A stretch of DNA of 64,000 nt from Molanna angustata. Lineage: Eukaryota > Arthropoda > Insecta > Trichoptera > Molannidae. Where the stretch lies: assembly GCA_963576475.1 (NCBI GenBank), contig OY754979.1:28117578-28181577 (forward strand), in the 5' to 3' direction. Below the pieces are notes generated by a model. The model worked only from the letters and a program-made list of their open reading frames with translations, was not told where the DNA came from and searched no databases. Shown here piece after piece: positions 22,095 to 33,716 of the stretch. Position 1 is the stretch's first letter; every line of letters begins with the position of its first letter. The translations under genes were made by a program, and so were the position numbers.

Positions 22095-25000
22095 TTATAA
22101 TTTACTGACCAATTTAGTATATTTTATATACGGCATAGAGCTTCTGTGATCACGAACATGTTCTATTAAGTTGGATTGATGTGAAAAGCTTTCGTCGCAT
22201 ATTCCACACTGCCACGGCTTACAGTTGTCAATCATTTTCTTGTCAACTTCTTTACAGCTGTTTTTCAAATGTATGCCTGTATTTGGATATCGCCACTTGC
22301 AGCTATTTCTGACTTTGTCAGACAGAAGAGTGCAATTTTGACTGCTGTCATCTTTTGTTTGTTTCAACTGATCCACATTGATCTTTGAATTCTCTTCAAT
22401 GCTCTTGCAAAAATTTCCAATAATATCATTGCGTTCATCAAAATTATTCCTCGATTCGATGTTTTGAATATCAAATCTGGGTATTCCGTGTATGTCTGAT
22501 TGAAATCTTATAAAATCTGCATTTAGTTTTTGGCTCTCCATCAAATTATAACAACTCATTCTGTGTTCTTGTTCCAAACCTAAGCTCTTTTCGAAATTCA
22601 TGAATGTCTCTATTCCCCCATTTAAATATCTGTTGTGGTTGATGTTTTGGAATTCAATTACATTTTGACAGCTTGAGAATGGTTTGCCATTTATGATGCT
22701 GACTCCATTTTCGAAGTAGCTATTGAAACTGTTGATCCTTAAAAAGTTTGGAGTTTCATACATTGATTTGTTGTATGATGAAATATACGAGTTTCCGGGA
22801 ACTTCTTCGTTGAGTTTCCCTTGAATGGAGTCACTGGTGTCGCCGATGCTTTGTGTCTTCTTACTTTTGAAATGTATTTTGATGTGTCTGGTTAGATGAT
22901 TACTTCTTCCAAAGCATGAATTGCAAAATTGGCACGTAAATGGCTTTTCTCCGGTGTGAATGCGTCTGTGTTTGACAAGATCGGACTGACTGAGAAATCT
23001 CTTGGCACATATATCACACGAGTAGCGTTTATCGCCACTGTGCATTTTTAAATGACATACCAAAACAGATCTAGAAATGAAAAAAAAACATTTGGGACTA
23101 TTTTCTTGATTTTTAAACAAAAGTAAAAATAAAATCTCTACTTAATTGGAACTAAATTTGCAATCAATTTAAATTAAAAATAATTTAACTAAGTTTTTTT
23201 AATATAAACTCATAAAATGGCATTGTACAAATAATCTGTGTATTCCTTAATAACAATAAATAGTGAAATCTTACCTTTGCGCAAAACATTTAGAGCATAT
23301 ATGACACTGAAAAGGTCTCTCTCCTGTGTGACTACGCATGTGAGCAACCAGCAGGGCAGCTGTACTAAAGCTGAGGCTGCATACTCCACATTTGTATGCT
23401 TTCTCACCTAAACAATTAGCATTAAGTTATTTCAAGGAAGATATTCATTAATATAATTGCTACTATCTATACATGAATGAGTGACTGCAAAACAATAGAT
23501 CAGCCAAATAAAATTTAGTTAGAATGGATGTTGGTATATTTGTTATATGTGGCCAATTGGCTCCAATATCGTCCATCCGAATGAGATGAAACTTTAGGGA
23601 GTGCATACTGGAGAAGGTTATTGCATTATAATTTATTCAATCGATATTTCACACAATTAAAAAAAAAGATGTTTGGTATTGGAATGAAACTTTGGGAATT
23701 TGTTCAGCCCGCACACGTGAAGGTTTTAGAATTTAAATTTATTTGATATCTCACACAAGAACTTACGAAAAATGAGTTTTCAGCGCATAACAAAAGTAAA
23801 TAAGTAAATAAAAGGGTAAGTTAATAAATATATGAAAAAATGAATAGGTAAATACTTAGTCTATACCTATATATGTATATAAAAGGGGAGAGAAGTGACT
23901 AAATAGGGATGGAAGGGACTATAAGGACGGAATTATATTATATAGCGATTCTAAAATAAAAGAAAACATACAGTTCAACCATTTTTATATATTTAGAGGT
24001 ACATAATTATACAGGCAGGACAATGTTTACTAGTAAAGTATAGAGTTACAATCGGGTATCAAAAACATTCATCTCAATTAGTGGCCACCACTAAATATGT
24101 GTCATGCAAAGATTTAGTCTCATACAGTCTGACAATAACTTGTCCATGATAGTTCTACCTGGCAGAAATAAAGTGTTCTTTTTTTATAATTTTTAGATGG
24201 TTCTTCACCCATAAATAGTGTTCTTAGCCATATTGTACATATAAATTGTGAAAAATTGTTATGTTATTAGTATACATTGGAATTTCTGGTACTCCCTAAT
24301 TACCAATGTGCAATAAAACTGTATTATTGATGGACGCATGTTGCACGTTTCAAACCAATAATTTGTATGGAATTGCAACTCTATAGTAGACCAAACCAGC
24401 CATTATGATTTTAGTTTAATTTACACCTTTTCAGAAGAGGAATCCATTGATTTTTAAATAGGTTGAATAAAACACCGAGATATTCATTTTAATGTTTTTT
24501 TCTTACACTACTATATTAATTATAATAAGGTAATAATAGGCATATTATGGGCCGGTATAACAGTCTCGGTTCAAGAGCTGAACTCAAGTTTTACAAAAAT
24601 ATAGCGTATTACAGTGTCCGTTTAAGCCTAATCTTCCTTCAAATATGTCACTAAAACGACAAATATTTAACTCAACGTTTCTGGCGGATTGAGTACTTAA
24701 CGGTGAGTCAACTGTCATTTGCTAGGCAACGCGTGTAGTTTCAGTGTTCTATCACTAGAGGCGTTAGTTGTATCGACGGTGGCGCCACACAACAAAACAA
24801 ACTGACAGACATATTGAAACGAACATGGGCATTTAAAAGCATTATTTTGGTGAAAAAAATTTAATTTACCATGTTGGATAATAAAACAATAGTATTTCAA
24901 GTCATAGCGTCCCGTTTTGTAGTTTGTATTATTTGAGGTTATTTAAAATTTGACAGATAATAACCACAGAAAAAGTGAAATATGTCTATAATTGAAGATT

Positions 25001-28000
25001 TAGTAACTGGCATGTCATATTGCACTGTAATACGGAAATGGATTCAATCTCCCCTTAACATTAATCTTGAGTTGAGGGCCGACTGTAATAGTGGCCTATG
25101 TTTTTTAGATTGAATATCATCATCTGTTTAATTGTCCAGTCATTGTTTGTATACTTTAAATAAAATGTTCCATAAAAAGGAATAAAATTTTATAGAATAT
25201 TAAACTGAATAAGATTAAGGATTTGACGGTACATTTGTGGTAGTCCATAATGGTGCTCTCTATTATAGTCACCTGTCAGTGGGAGAGGTATACTTCCGAA
25301 ACTAATTGTGTAAACTTTAATTCAACAAGTGATTTATACCATAGTACTGTAATATTAAACTTTATCAATATAATTATTGATTTTATCAATATAATTATGG
25401 AGTTCTACAATCTGTTTCAATTGTTACCTGTATGTCTTCTGGCATGCGTCTTTAGTCTACCCAAGCGATGGAACCTCTCACCACAAGCTGTACACCGATA
25501 TGTTACCCCGGGATTATGGCGTCGTACTTTTGTGATTCCCGGAACATCCATCTGTTGCTCTGATTTCGTCTCTCCATGACGGCTTAAATGCTCTCGTAAA
25601 TGAGATAGTTGGGAGAAGCCTACCCAAATAAAATCAAACAATATTATATCTTACAAAAACACAAAGACTGAATCTTGGGAAGAACTTCCTGACCAATAGG
25701 GTGGTGGATGCCTGGAACAGTTTACCAAAGGAAATTGTGTCTGCTGGTACAGTAAACCAACGCAAGAATATAATGGATGTATACTATACTAAGAAACATG
25801 ATACAGACCCATCAGTACTATGATGTAACTATAAAAGTAGAAGTCACAACTTTTCTACCAAATAGATATTAGCTCTATGCCCTCATTAATGATGTACATA
25901 CACAATTTTGTCATACTATGTAATCTGGTTGGTTGGAAGAAATTGCCTAATGACAATAAGCCCGCCAGTGTACAATATATGTACAGAAAAATAATATAAT
26001 GTACAGAAAGATAAATAAAAAAATTAAGTCGGGTTCTGAGGTTCCAAAGAGGCTTGAGACTTAAGGGGGTGCTGTAACTATAAATCTGGCAAGTAAAAAG
26101 GAGGAGCACAACAGAACTTAAAGATCTGCTGTGCACAGTACCACCTCAATGAATAATAAATAAATAAAATAAACCATGAAAGTAGACATCATAAACAAAT
26201 GGCTTAAAACTAATACCCATCCCCAAGAATGTCGCCAGCCCAAGGCCCAGGGGGTGAGGCAATTTAACCCATTCATAGGCTATTCTCCGTATACCCTAAA
26301 TTATGGAGGATGAGAAAAATATGAATTGTTACATTTTTTTAATCCCCTGCCCCCCCCCTTGGCAACGCCCTTGCCCATCCCATACATACCTTGAGGAATT
26401 ATCAAGAGTTTCAACAAAAAGTATTCCATGACATTTTGTTATGCAGAGATAAATATGTCTGTTTTGGGTACGCGCACACGCGTACGGGTATAACAATCTG
26501 TGTCTTTTATAAGAAATCTATAAATTAAAAAAATAAGTATATTTTTTTTCAAAACAGAGAATCTATAAACCATAAATGTCTATCTCAAAACAATTGATTT
26601 TCATATCTTTTTTTCCATCTTTTCATTAATTTATTCTAATGAATAATTAATTTGTTTAAACTTTACTTGGCCACATGTTTTACATTACAATTTTTTAAGA
26701 CAACTGATTATCATTCTAAACACATTTTCATTTTACTTAAATTCTGGTTGGTTGGTTGGGAAATACTTTCGATTGAAAATATACCAGCCAGATTAAAAGT
26801 TTAATAAATTTACAAATTGATAATAATAATACATATTGGAAAAATGATACCTTTAGAACAGTATTGACACTTGTGAGGTTTTTCCCCTGTGTGACCACGC
26901 AGATGTGTCTTCAATGAATGACCAAGTCTAAAAGTTGCACCACAAATATCACAGGAATGCCTTTTCATAACATTTGTAAACTTTGATGTTATCTGAAAGT
27001 TCAAGTTGTATGATTATATAGCTATAAATTTCAAAGTCTATAAGATTATACATATAAAAATCATCATGTCATTTCCCTAATTGGGGTAGGCAAAGATCAA
27101 CACATTGTTTATCCATAGTTTCATTTGAAAAACCTCATTTTCTACCATGTCTCACATTGTTTCGACTTTATAATGATAACTAACATAAATTTAGATGTAA
27201 AAATTATATACAAACATTATTATTTGTGTGCTTCTTGGAATGAACTTTGAGTGAAGAGATGTGAACAAATGTTTTTCCGCAGTGATGACATGAGTGAGGA
27301 GTTGATTTGCTGTGGCTCAACATGTGCGTACGAAGATGGGAACCATTCTTGTAAGCTTTTCCGCATTCTGAACATTGATATGGTCTTTCATCTAAAATAT
27401 CATTTTATTTTATTTTATTTATTCATTGGTAAATTAACAGGTTAAAACATTGTAAATTACAAATCAAAAATATTCACTGTCCTTCACTTGCTCACGAAAA
27501 ACACCGTGGGTAGGAAACAAAAATATCAGCATATAGTATATACATTATAAATATACACATACTGAATATCAGGTGAATATATGTACATTGCTCAAGCTCC
27601 GCAATTCAAGGCAATGAAATACATATGTTTTTTGAAATAACAAAATTCAGAAAATACGCCTCTTAGAAGTATTGTCAACCATACGCCATAAAAATCGGGA
27701 GTAATTCTAGAGAGGGGGGAAAAGTAGCCTACATTTGTTTTATGTGATTTTACAAGAAAGAAGTCCCTAGATCTTGTATGCATTTTTTTTTTGCTTTGAA
27801 ATTTAACAGACGCAGTATGTTGGGGGCAAAATTAAGCCACCTGTTCTTCTTCTTTCCTTTAGGGAGTTTATTTAAAAAAATTCATTCATTCATTTATATT
27901 GGGCATAAAGACTGCAAATAATGCTTTACAAGCTTTTTATTACTAGTTTAAGGTTTAGATGGGGAAGAGTGGGGTATAAGACGAAACGATGAACTGTAGA

Positions 28001-29066
28001 GAATATATGAATCACTCAATATCTCAACACATATAAGACTATCGAGATTGAGATGGGCTGGACATGTTCAGAGAATGCCAAACATGCGAATTCCTAAGAG
28101 AATTATGACAGGTCATCCAGGAGGAAAAAGGAAAATAGGAAGACCCAGGTAGCGATGGGAGGACGAGGTGAACAATATGAATTTTGTGTTGCATTTAAAA
28201 AATTAAAATACCAAACTGAATGAAAATTTCTATGCAGATATGTTCATTTTTGGCGCAAGACTATGATTCTTCGTGGCTCAGTCAGTTAGATATCTGATAA
28301 GCCAAGGGTCTTGGGTTGCAATACCAGGTAGAGACACAGTTTTCATTCTGAATCTGTGAGACAAATAGTACCAAGTTTCTAGAATGTGACAACTTGTTAT
28401 TGGATACATGTTAAATTAATATTTGAGATATATACCCTTCATTTTTATAACTCCTTTTGTTTCTTTATGTTGGCAAGCATGCAAACATACAAATTTCTCA
28501 TTTTTTTAAAACATATAATTACAATGAACGGTCCATAGTAACTATTAGTTACCTGAGAAACACAGTGTCTTGCATTCTTTACTTACATTCACTTTCCTAA
28601 TTAATTAAATTTTATTTCATAGATGACATTAATCAAATACAAAATAAAATGAATTTTTGTATAAAAATTTATACTCGGTTTAAAAAAAATTGTATCTACT
28701 TACACAACATATAATTATAAAACGAAAAATATAATTAATTTTACTGATTTACAACAAAAAAATCAAATGTTTCTTTTACATATGAATAGATTCGGCCTAA
28801 ATTTATAATCATAACTAAATATATACCTAATAATAAAATAAAATACCAGTATGTGTTCTTCCATGGTCCTTGAGATGTCCAGCTTGTGAAAAGGTCTTGT
28901 TGCAGACACTGCATACAAAGGGTTTTTCTCCTGTGTGACACCTCATATGAGTCTTTAGAGTACATTTTAGCCTAAAGCTTTTACCACAATTCTCACATTT
29001 GAACTTTTTCTCTTCATTACTCCCCATCATAGAAAAGATTAATAATTCAATTTTTTTAGAACGCAT
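22095..29066 (-). CDS. Gene B: 12-finger C2H2 zinc-finger protein
   Basis: Probable nuclear DNA-binding protein. Exons, 5' to 3': 29066-28847, 27391-27216, 26992-26851, 25619-25428, 23407-23275, 23070-22095 (TAA). They total 612 residues and every junction is in phase: G|AT, phase 0, G|GC, G|GT, AG|A. The start chosen is the ATG at 29064-29066 (MRSKKIELL); the paired ATGs at 29025-29030 (MMGSNEEKK) are an alternative. Fingers 1-11 run from [17 protein letters not shown] to [17 protein letters not shown] with mixed TGEKP and non-canonical linkers. A spacer of about 210 residues follows, rich in N, S and F. Finger 12 ([17 protein letters not shown]) is near the C-terminus. The donor AAT|GTTTGT of exon 2 is weak but phase-consistent. 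Five codons before the stop lies a phase-0 TTG|GTCAGT that could splice into gene C, giving one larger protein. Confidence 0.85.
24549..25096 (+). mobile_element. Non-autonomous DNA element with GGGCCGGTAT ends, copy 1
   Basis: It starts GGGCCGGTATAACAGTC and ends GACTGTAATAGTGGCC; the ends are imperfect inverted repeats. The interior matches the inverted copy at 39948-40529 over nearly its full length, for example ACTAGAGGCGTTAGTTGTAT and CGTCCCGTTTTGTAGTT. No long frame. It lies in the gene B intron between 23407 and 25428. The superfamily is not assigned because the target duplication is unclear. Confidence 0.75.
25661..25823 (+). pseudogene. CR1-like LINE pol 3' end
   Basis: The short frame ends a CR1/L2-type pol: [15 protein letters not shown], then [10 protein letters not shown] and DPSVL with TGA at 25821-25823. 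It is the same family as 8966-9258. A LINE-type tail (TTGGAAGAAATTGCC) follows at 25932. It lies in a gene B intron. Confidence 0.8.
28010..28190 (+). pseudogene. RTE-like RT C-terminal fragment with stop
   Basis: The plus-strand reading gives [32 protein letters not shown], a stop (TAG at 28150-28152), then RWEDEV. The layout RWxGHxxRM...KRxxGRP is the conserved end of RTE/craspedid-type RT frames. It lies in gene B intron 1 (27392-28846). Confidence 0.75.
28265..28440 (+). mobile_element. SINE family 3 copy, diverged
   Basis: The head TTCGTGGCTCAGTCAGTTAG (box A-like) and a degraded box B (GGGTTGCAATACCAGG) precede the family body: GAGACACAGTTTTCATTC, then AGAATGTGACAACTTG. It matches 50453-50665. 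It lies in gene B intron 1. Confidence 0.8.
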
Positions 29067-30639
29067 AAAATCATAGGCCTAATTACCATAAATGACACCG
29101 CTCAAATACTATATAATTACTCTAATTAGATATACATATTTAATACACGGGGATTCGTAAAATTCCTATAAAAAACATCGATAGCAAGAGAACGAAAATA
29201 TTGTTAATTTATTTTGTTGAATTAATAATTACAAAAATAACAAGTGTGACATAAAAATACAATTTGGGAATTAAAATTCTTTCGTTTGTTTTTATTTATG
29301 AATTAGAATTTTGATTTACGCTAAAATCTGAAATTAAAATATCGCTTTCTTTTGACATATAAAAACAAAACATGTCAAAATTAAAATATTACCATTGGTA
29401 AAAATATTTTCCCCGAATATTCTTGCCATTTAAAAATAACTTTTGATTTTTGAAACGCTACGATGTATTCCTACCCAGGAATATATTATAATTTTCTGTT
29501 GGTTTTATTCTTGGAGGAATAAATGGTTTTATTTAGTTTTCTGTATTTTAATATTTCATTCACATTATTGTGCCATGTCTTTTTTGAAAGCTTATTCCTA
29601 TCCTTTTGGTCTTAAGTACATATTTTTCCATTAGTCTTCCAATTTGGCATAACTACTCAAAAACATAAAAAGTTATACATATATCCTAATGAAATCATAT
29701 ATGATTTTATTATTCATGTCTCAAAAATATTATTTAGTCAACATTAATTCTAATTAAATGCATCATTCAATGAAGTTATAAAATTTTCTACATTTTTAAA
29801 ATAATTTTTGAAGTAGTGGGGAGTAAAATAAGGATTTTTATTGAGCACCCCAAATAATGTTGATTGAAAGTAATTGCCATTTGGCAAGGAAGTATTTATT
29901 ATTGTTATCACAGAAATTGGTGAACAATGTTCAGAGATGTGTGTCCAGCTTTACCATTTATTAAAAAAATATCAATTCAGATATTGATGAGCCCTCTCTC
30001 CGACCACGAGGAAACATCAAAGTCAATGTGAAGAAGAAAAGGAGACAAATGATGGTGACACTAGAATTTTTTTTAGTACGGCGCATTTATTCAAAATATT
30101 ATCAAGGTCCAACTGTTAGGGATATCCTTTTGAATCCTCTCCTTATCCGTATCCCTATCATAGACAATGTTTGCCAACCCGCCTAGCCGCGAGAAGAAAT
30201 GTAAGAAAAGAAAAGGACTACCTACAACTACATAGTATAGATCTACAGTATAGCGAGTTTACTTCAAGCGACGACACAGTGCCCTTCATATACGTATTTT
30301 TCATTAGTTTACCTGCGTTTCAAGTATTTTTCTATATACCTAGTGTTCTTCGTAAAGTTAAAGTTTTCTTCGTATAGTTTTCGTGGTTGTGTTCCTGTGC
30401 TGCAAAAAACATTCTAACATTTAATTCATCTTCATATTGGTTCGTCGTGGCTGGCGGTAAGTACAAATTTACCTACATTGTTCTATGCTCCCTTCGAAAT
30501 ATTGTTTATCTTCAATTCCCGATTTTTACCCTCCATACAGTCCATTTGCTCCAACACCAACGGCAAAGAAATAAAAAAACAAAAAAAACACAACAGCAAC
30601 AGAATTCAACAAAAACAACAAAACAAAACGAAGAATAAC
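29067..30639. other. Upstream of gene B: AT-rich spacer, possible 5' region of an LTR element
   Basis: 29067-30060 shows no gene; its first few hundred bases would hold gene B's promoter. A short frame at 29973-30060 (DIDEPSLRPRGNIKVNVKKK) looks like a coding fossil. From about 30165 the composition changes. TTGGTTCGTCGTGGCTGG at 30438 is followed by GGTAAGTAC, which could be either a primer-binding-like site or a splice donor. An A/C-rich CAACAGCAACAG tract lies at 30580-30640. None of this is secure. Confidence 0.35.
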
Positions 30640-32170
30640 AGTCCAACTCTCAAACACAACCGAGCACGAAGAGACGCCGACCAGAAGGTGCAGCCCCAGG
30701 GTACAGCGACATCCTTTCTCCAGGCATGTTACTGTCTTCCACGTGGTGGCTGAAAGCCCGGCGGGCCCAGCCTCTGCGTCAGGCTGGCAGGTCCTTCTCG
30801 TACTCGGCGTAGTTTCCTCTTCTTCTCTGCCAGGCAGTCACCCATGGCTGGCTCCGTGTCACACGGCAACGCTGTGAAGGCGCATCTCGACAGAGGTGGC
30901 AGGCCAGCTGGGAGCCTCACCGGAGGCGAACCGACGCCCCAGACGACACGGAAAGCCCCTCGTGGTCCAATCTGCGAGTCGCCGCGTTCCCTGCTGCGGT
31001 GGCCCAACACTGCGCCCTGCCTCCACGCCTCTGCCCTGTTGATGCCCTCATCTCGGCTCCGTAGCATCGGCAGCGTCCATGCGTGTGACGTGTTGATACC
31101 CTCCTCCCAAGATGCTTGGAGGTTGAGCTCACTTTTTAAAGTCAATGTCCGAATGCAATTTGAGTGTCCACACATAATCGCTGAACGAGATGAATAAAAA
31201 AACTAAACGATAATTGAAGCCGTGGTCTGACGATACACAAATGTCAAGTGTCAGCGCACAAACGTCAGACGGCACGGTCATGTCACAAGATAAAATAAAT
31301 AAAATTTCTAATAAAATAAACAAATAAAATTGTCGATAAATTAGGACGTCACAAATTAAAATAAATAGAGTCAATATTGGACGTCACACGTTAAAATAAT
31401 TAAATAAAAATCACACACAGCCGAATTATTGTCACACGGAGAAAAAAATGTCACAAATATTGTTGTTTTGGGGCACACATAATTTCCTCTTCTCGGCCAT
31501 GGGCGTGCTGATGCACCGCCAATGCCGGAATGGACCATCGTCGATGGGCGAAAGGGCAAAGCTATCGGCGACAGCAACCTCGGGTCCCAGACACCGGCAG
31601 TGCTGGTTGGGTGACTGGCGGGAGCGAACGACGGCGGCGCGAATCTCAAGGAGATGCAAGCCGTTGCTCCAGGGTCCAGCGCGACCCAACAGCGTTTGGA
31701 ACACTTTCCAAACTCAGCACCCGCTTCGGTCCAGGAAAGCGGCTCTCTCGCCGAATGGTGGTGCGCCGATCCATTTCGGCACTCCAGGTGTCACGTCCAT
31801 GGCTGCTGATGTGGAGCGAGCCTAACCGATACCCTTTGGTGCGGCTTGCAGCTGCTCTGGCCACGAGGGAGCGCGGTCCGTGTCGACACGACGCGTGTAT
31901 AACTTCGACTTAACGACTCTCTCTGTCACTTCTAATGTAACATTTTTTAGGTTATCGTGTTATTGTCAAATTTTTTTCACAAATGTTTGTTTGTGGTCTG
32001 ATTTAGCGCCGAATTCAAATAAAAATAACGCGAACAGGAGAGGTCGCGTCAGTGTCCTGTCAAAAGAAGCTCCTGCGTCGTCAAAAATATGGCTGCCATC
32101 GGGAGCACATGTCACACCAAACCGTCCGTCTCCCACCAGAATTGAACGCCAAGAGAGCGCGTGTTAGCTG
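30640..32170. other. GC-rich block of unknown nature
   Basis: Two GC-rich stretches (about 30640-31130 and 31480-31930) are separated by an AT-rich segment with repeated GTCACA/CGTCAC motifs (31240-31445). They stand out sharply from the AT-rich window. Several overlapping frames of 70-148 codons exist on both strands, but none resembles a protein family. They are the expected by-product of high GC content. It is possibly the non-coding part of an LTR or large DNA element, or a foreign insert. Confidence 0.5.
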
Positions 32171-32297
32171 CTAGCTGCCAGTCTCATTGCTCGCCCGCAA
32201 AAAACATCCAGCGCTAGTATCTTCCCAGGGATGTTGCCTTGAAAAAAAAATGTTTAAAATATTGTTTTTCGGCAAAATTTATTCTCGGGCATAACAA

Positions 32298-32678
32298 TAC
32301 CCCCTATTCAGTAACTATTGTAACGAAAATAGGAACATTCTAAAATTGTAGATTTTAGATTTACGGTCTTATTTCAGCGTTATAAAATATCATATTGGAC
32401 TAAATGGAATAGGAACGTACCTATATTGGACGGATCGTTCTTAAAAAGTTACTGAATAAGACGTATTTTGATTAATTATTAAAATTAGAAAATTTCATAA
32501 TTATTCATAATACGTCTGATTCAGTAACTTTTTAAGAACGTTCCCACCAAAATAGGTACGTTCCTATTCCATTTAGTCCAAGTTGATATTTTATAACGCT
32601 GAAATAAGACCGTAAATCTAAAATCTGCAATTTTAGAACGTTCATATTTTAGTTCCAATAGTTACTGAATAGGGGGTA
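32298..32678. mobile_element. Long-palindrome MITE, Tc1/mariner-like, TA target
   Basis: The arms (32298-32475 and 32506-32678) are near-perfect inverse copies, starting TACCCCCTATTCAGTAACTA and ending AGTTACTGAATAGGGGGTA. TA at each boundary fits a TA duplication. The about 30-bp AT-rich loop holds nothing coding. Confidence 0.85.
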
Positions 32679-33060
32679 ATATATACAATTCAAAGGATTC
32701 AATAATGCTTGATCGAGGATATCATAATCTTTATATATACAGGGTAAGTCGTACTGAATAAGGACGTTATTATTCAGGTCATTTCTGATGGATTTAATTC
32801 TATAATAGGATGTCCGAAACTTAACTGTTATGGAGATATTGAATTTTAAAGATTTAAAAAATAAATGGCTATTTTATCAATTTTTTACGGATTAGAGGTC
32901 TTTAGGGTCCGTTTTTTTTATGTATCTAGTTAGAGGGCATGTCAATTAATAAAAATGATTAACAAAAACTGAACCTACTACTAACAGCTTAAAAAGACAG
33001 CTCGACAATGGTTAGAATTAAAGAATTATCACAAAGTGTTTTTAACTTTGAAGCAGTGAA

Positions 33061-33579
33061 CTCCCCCTAAACGGCTGAACCAATTTTGGTGAAATTTTTT
33101 GTGTGTGTTTGTGTGAGTCCCCGAATGGTTTAGATTCACAAAAAGGAATTTTAAACATTAATTTAATAGAAAAAAATTGAAAACTTGATTTTTTATAACT
33201 ATGAATCATCATAGGTGGTGTTAATGGCAATTGTTGTATTTAATATTTTGTATTGTATTCTCTATTTTTCTGAATGTATAATTGGTTATAATGGTTTTAT
33301 ATTTGTACATACAATTTCTGAAATTTTCATTTATAATACATTTTTAAAAGGTTTGTTAGTAATGATCCACTAATAAGAATGTACTATTCTGTAGATGCTT
33401 TTTTAGCGAAACGCGTCAGTGATCAAGTGTTTTTTGTAACTTATTTTAAGTAATTAATAATATCATTTATAATGAAACTCCATCAAGAATAAACAGTCGA
33501 GAAATAAGAAATAATCATTTTTGCAATAGCATAAAAGCAGGATATCCTATATTCAGACAACGTCTGTCAGGTCCGCTAG
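33061..33579 (+). mobile_element. Helitron-like non-autonomous element
   Basis: The 5' side has CCCCTAAACGGCTGAACCAA and GGTGAAATTTTTTGTGTG, a block common in lepidopteran Helitrons. The 3' end has a hairpin CAGAC-AAC-GTCTG, then TCAGGTCCGCTAG, followed by T. The exact 5' boundary (33040-33061) is not fixed. It lies just downstream of the 3' end of GPAA1. Confidence 0.65.
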
Positions 33580-33716
33580 TTAAAAATATATTATGATTCT
33601 TGGATATGGGAAAATAAAATGGGTTGGTAAAATAACTAACTCTTTTTTTTTACAAATATGGAATAATTTTAATTTATATAATAATTGTTCTAGAAAAAGT
33701 CTTACAAAACATCTTA

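Noticed and set aside
26340..26500. C-rich and CGCG-containing patch as a regulatory island
   Set aside because: Short and isolated, inside a gene B intron; nothing supports a function.
30729..31913. Several open frames of 70-148 codons on both strands
   Set aside because: They overlap on both strands, follow high GC content, and contain no recognisable domain; listed only as a GC-rich block.
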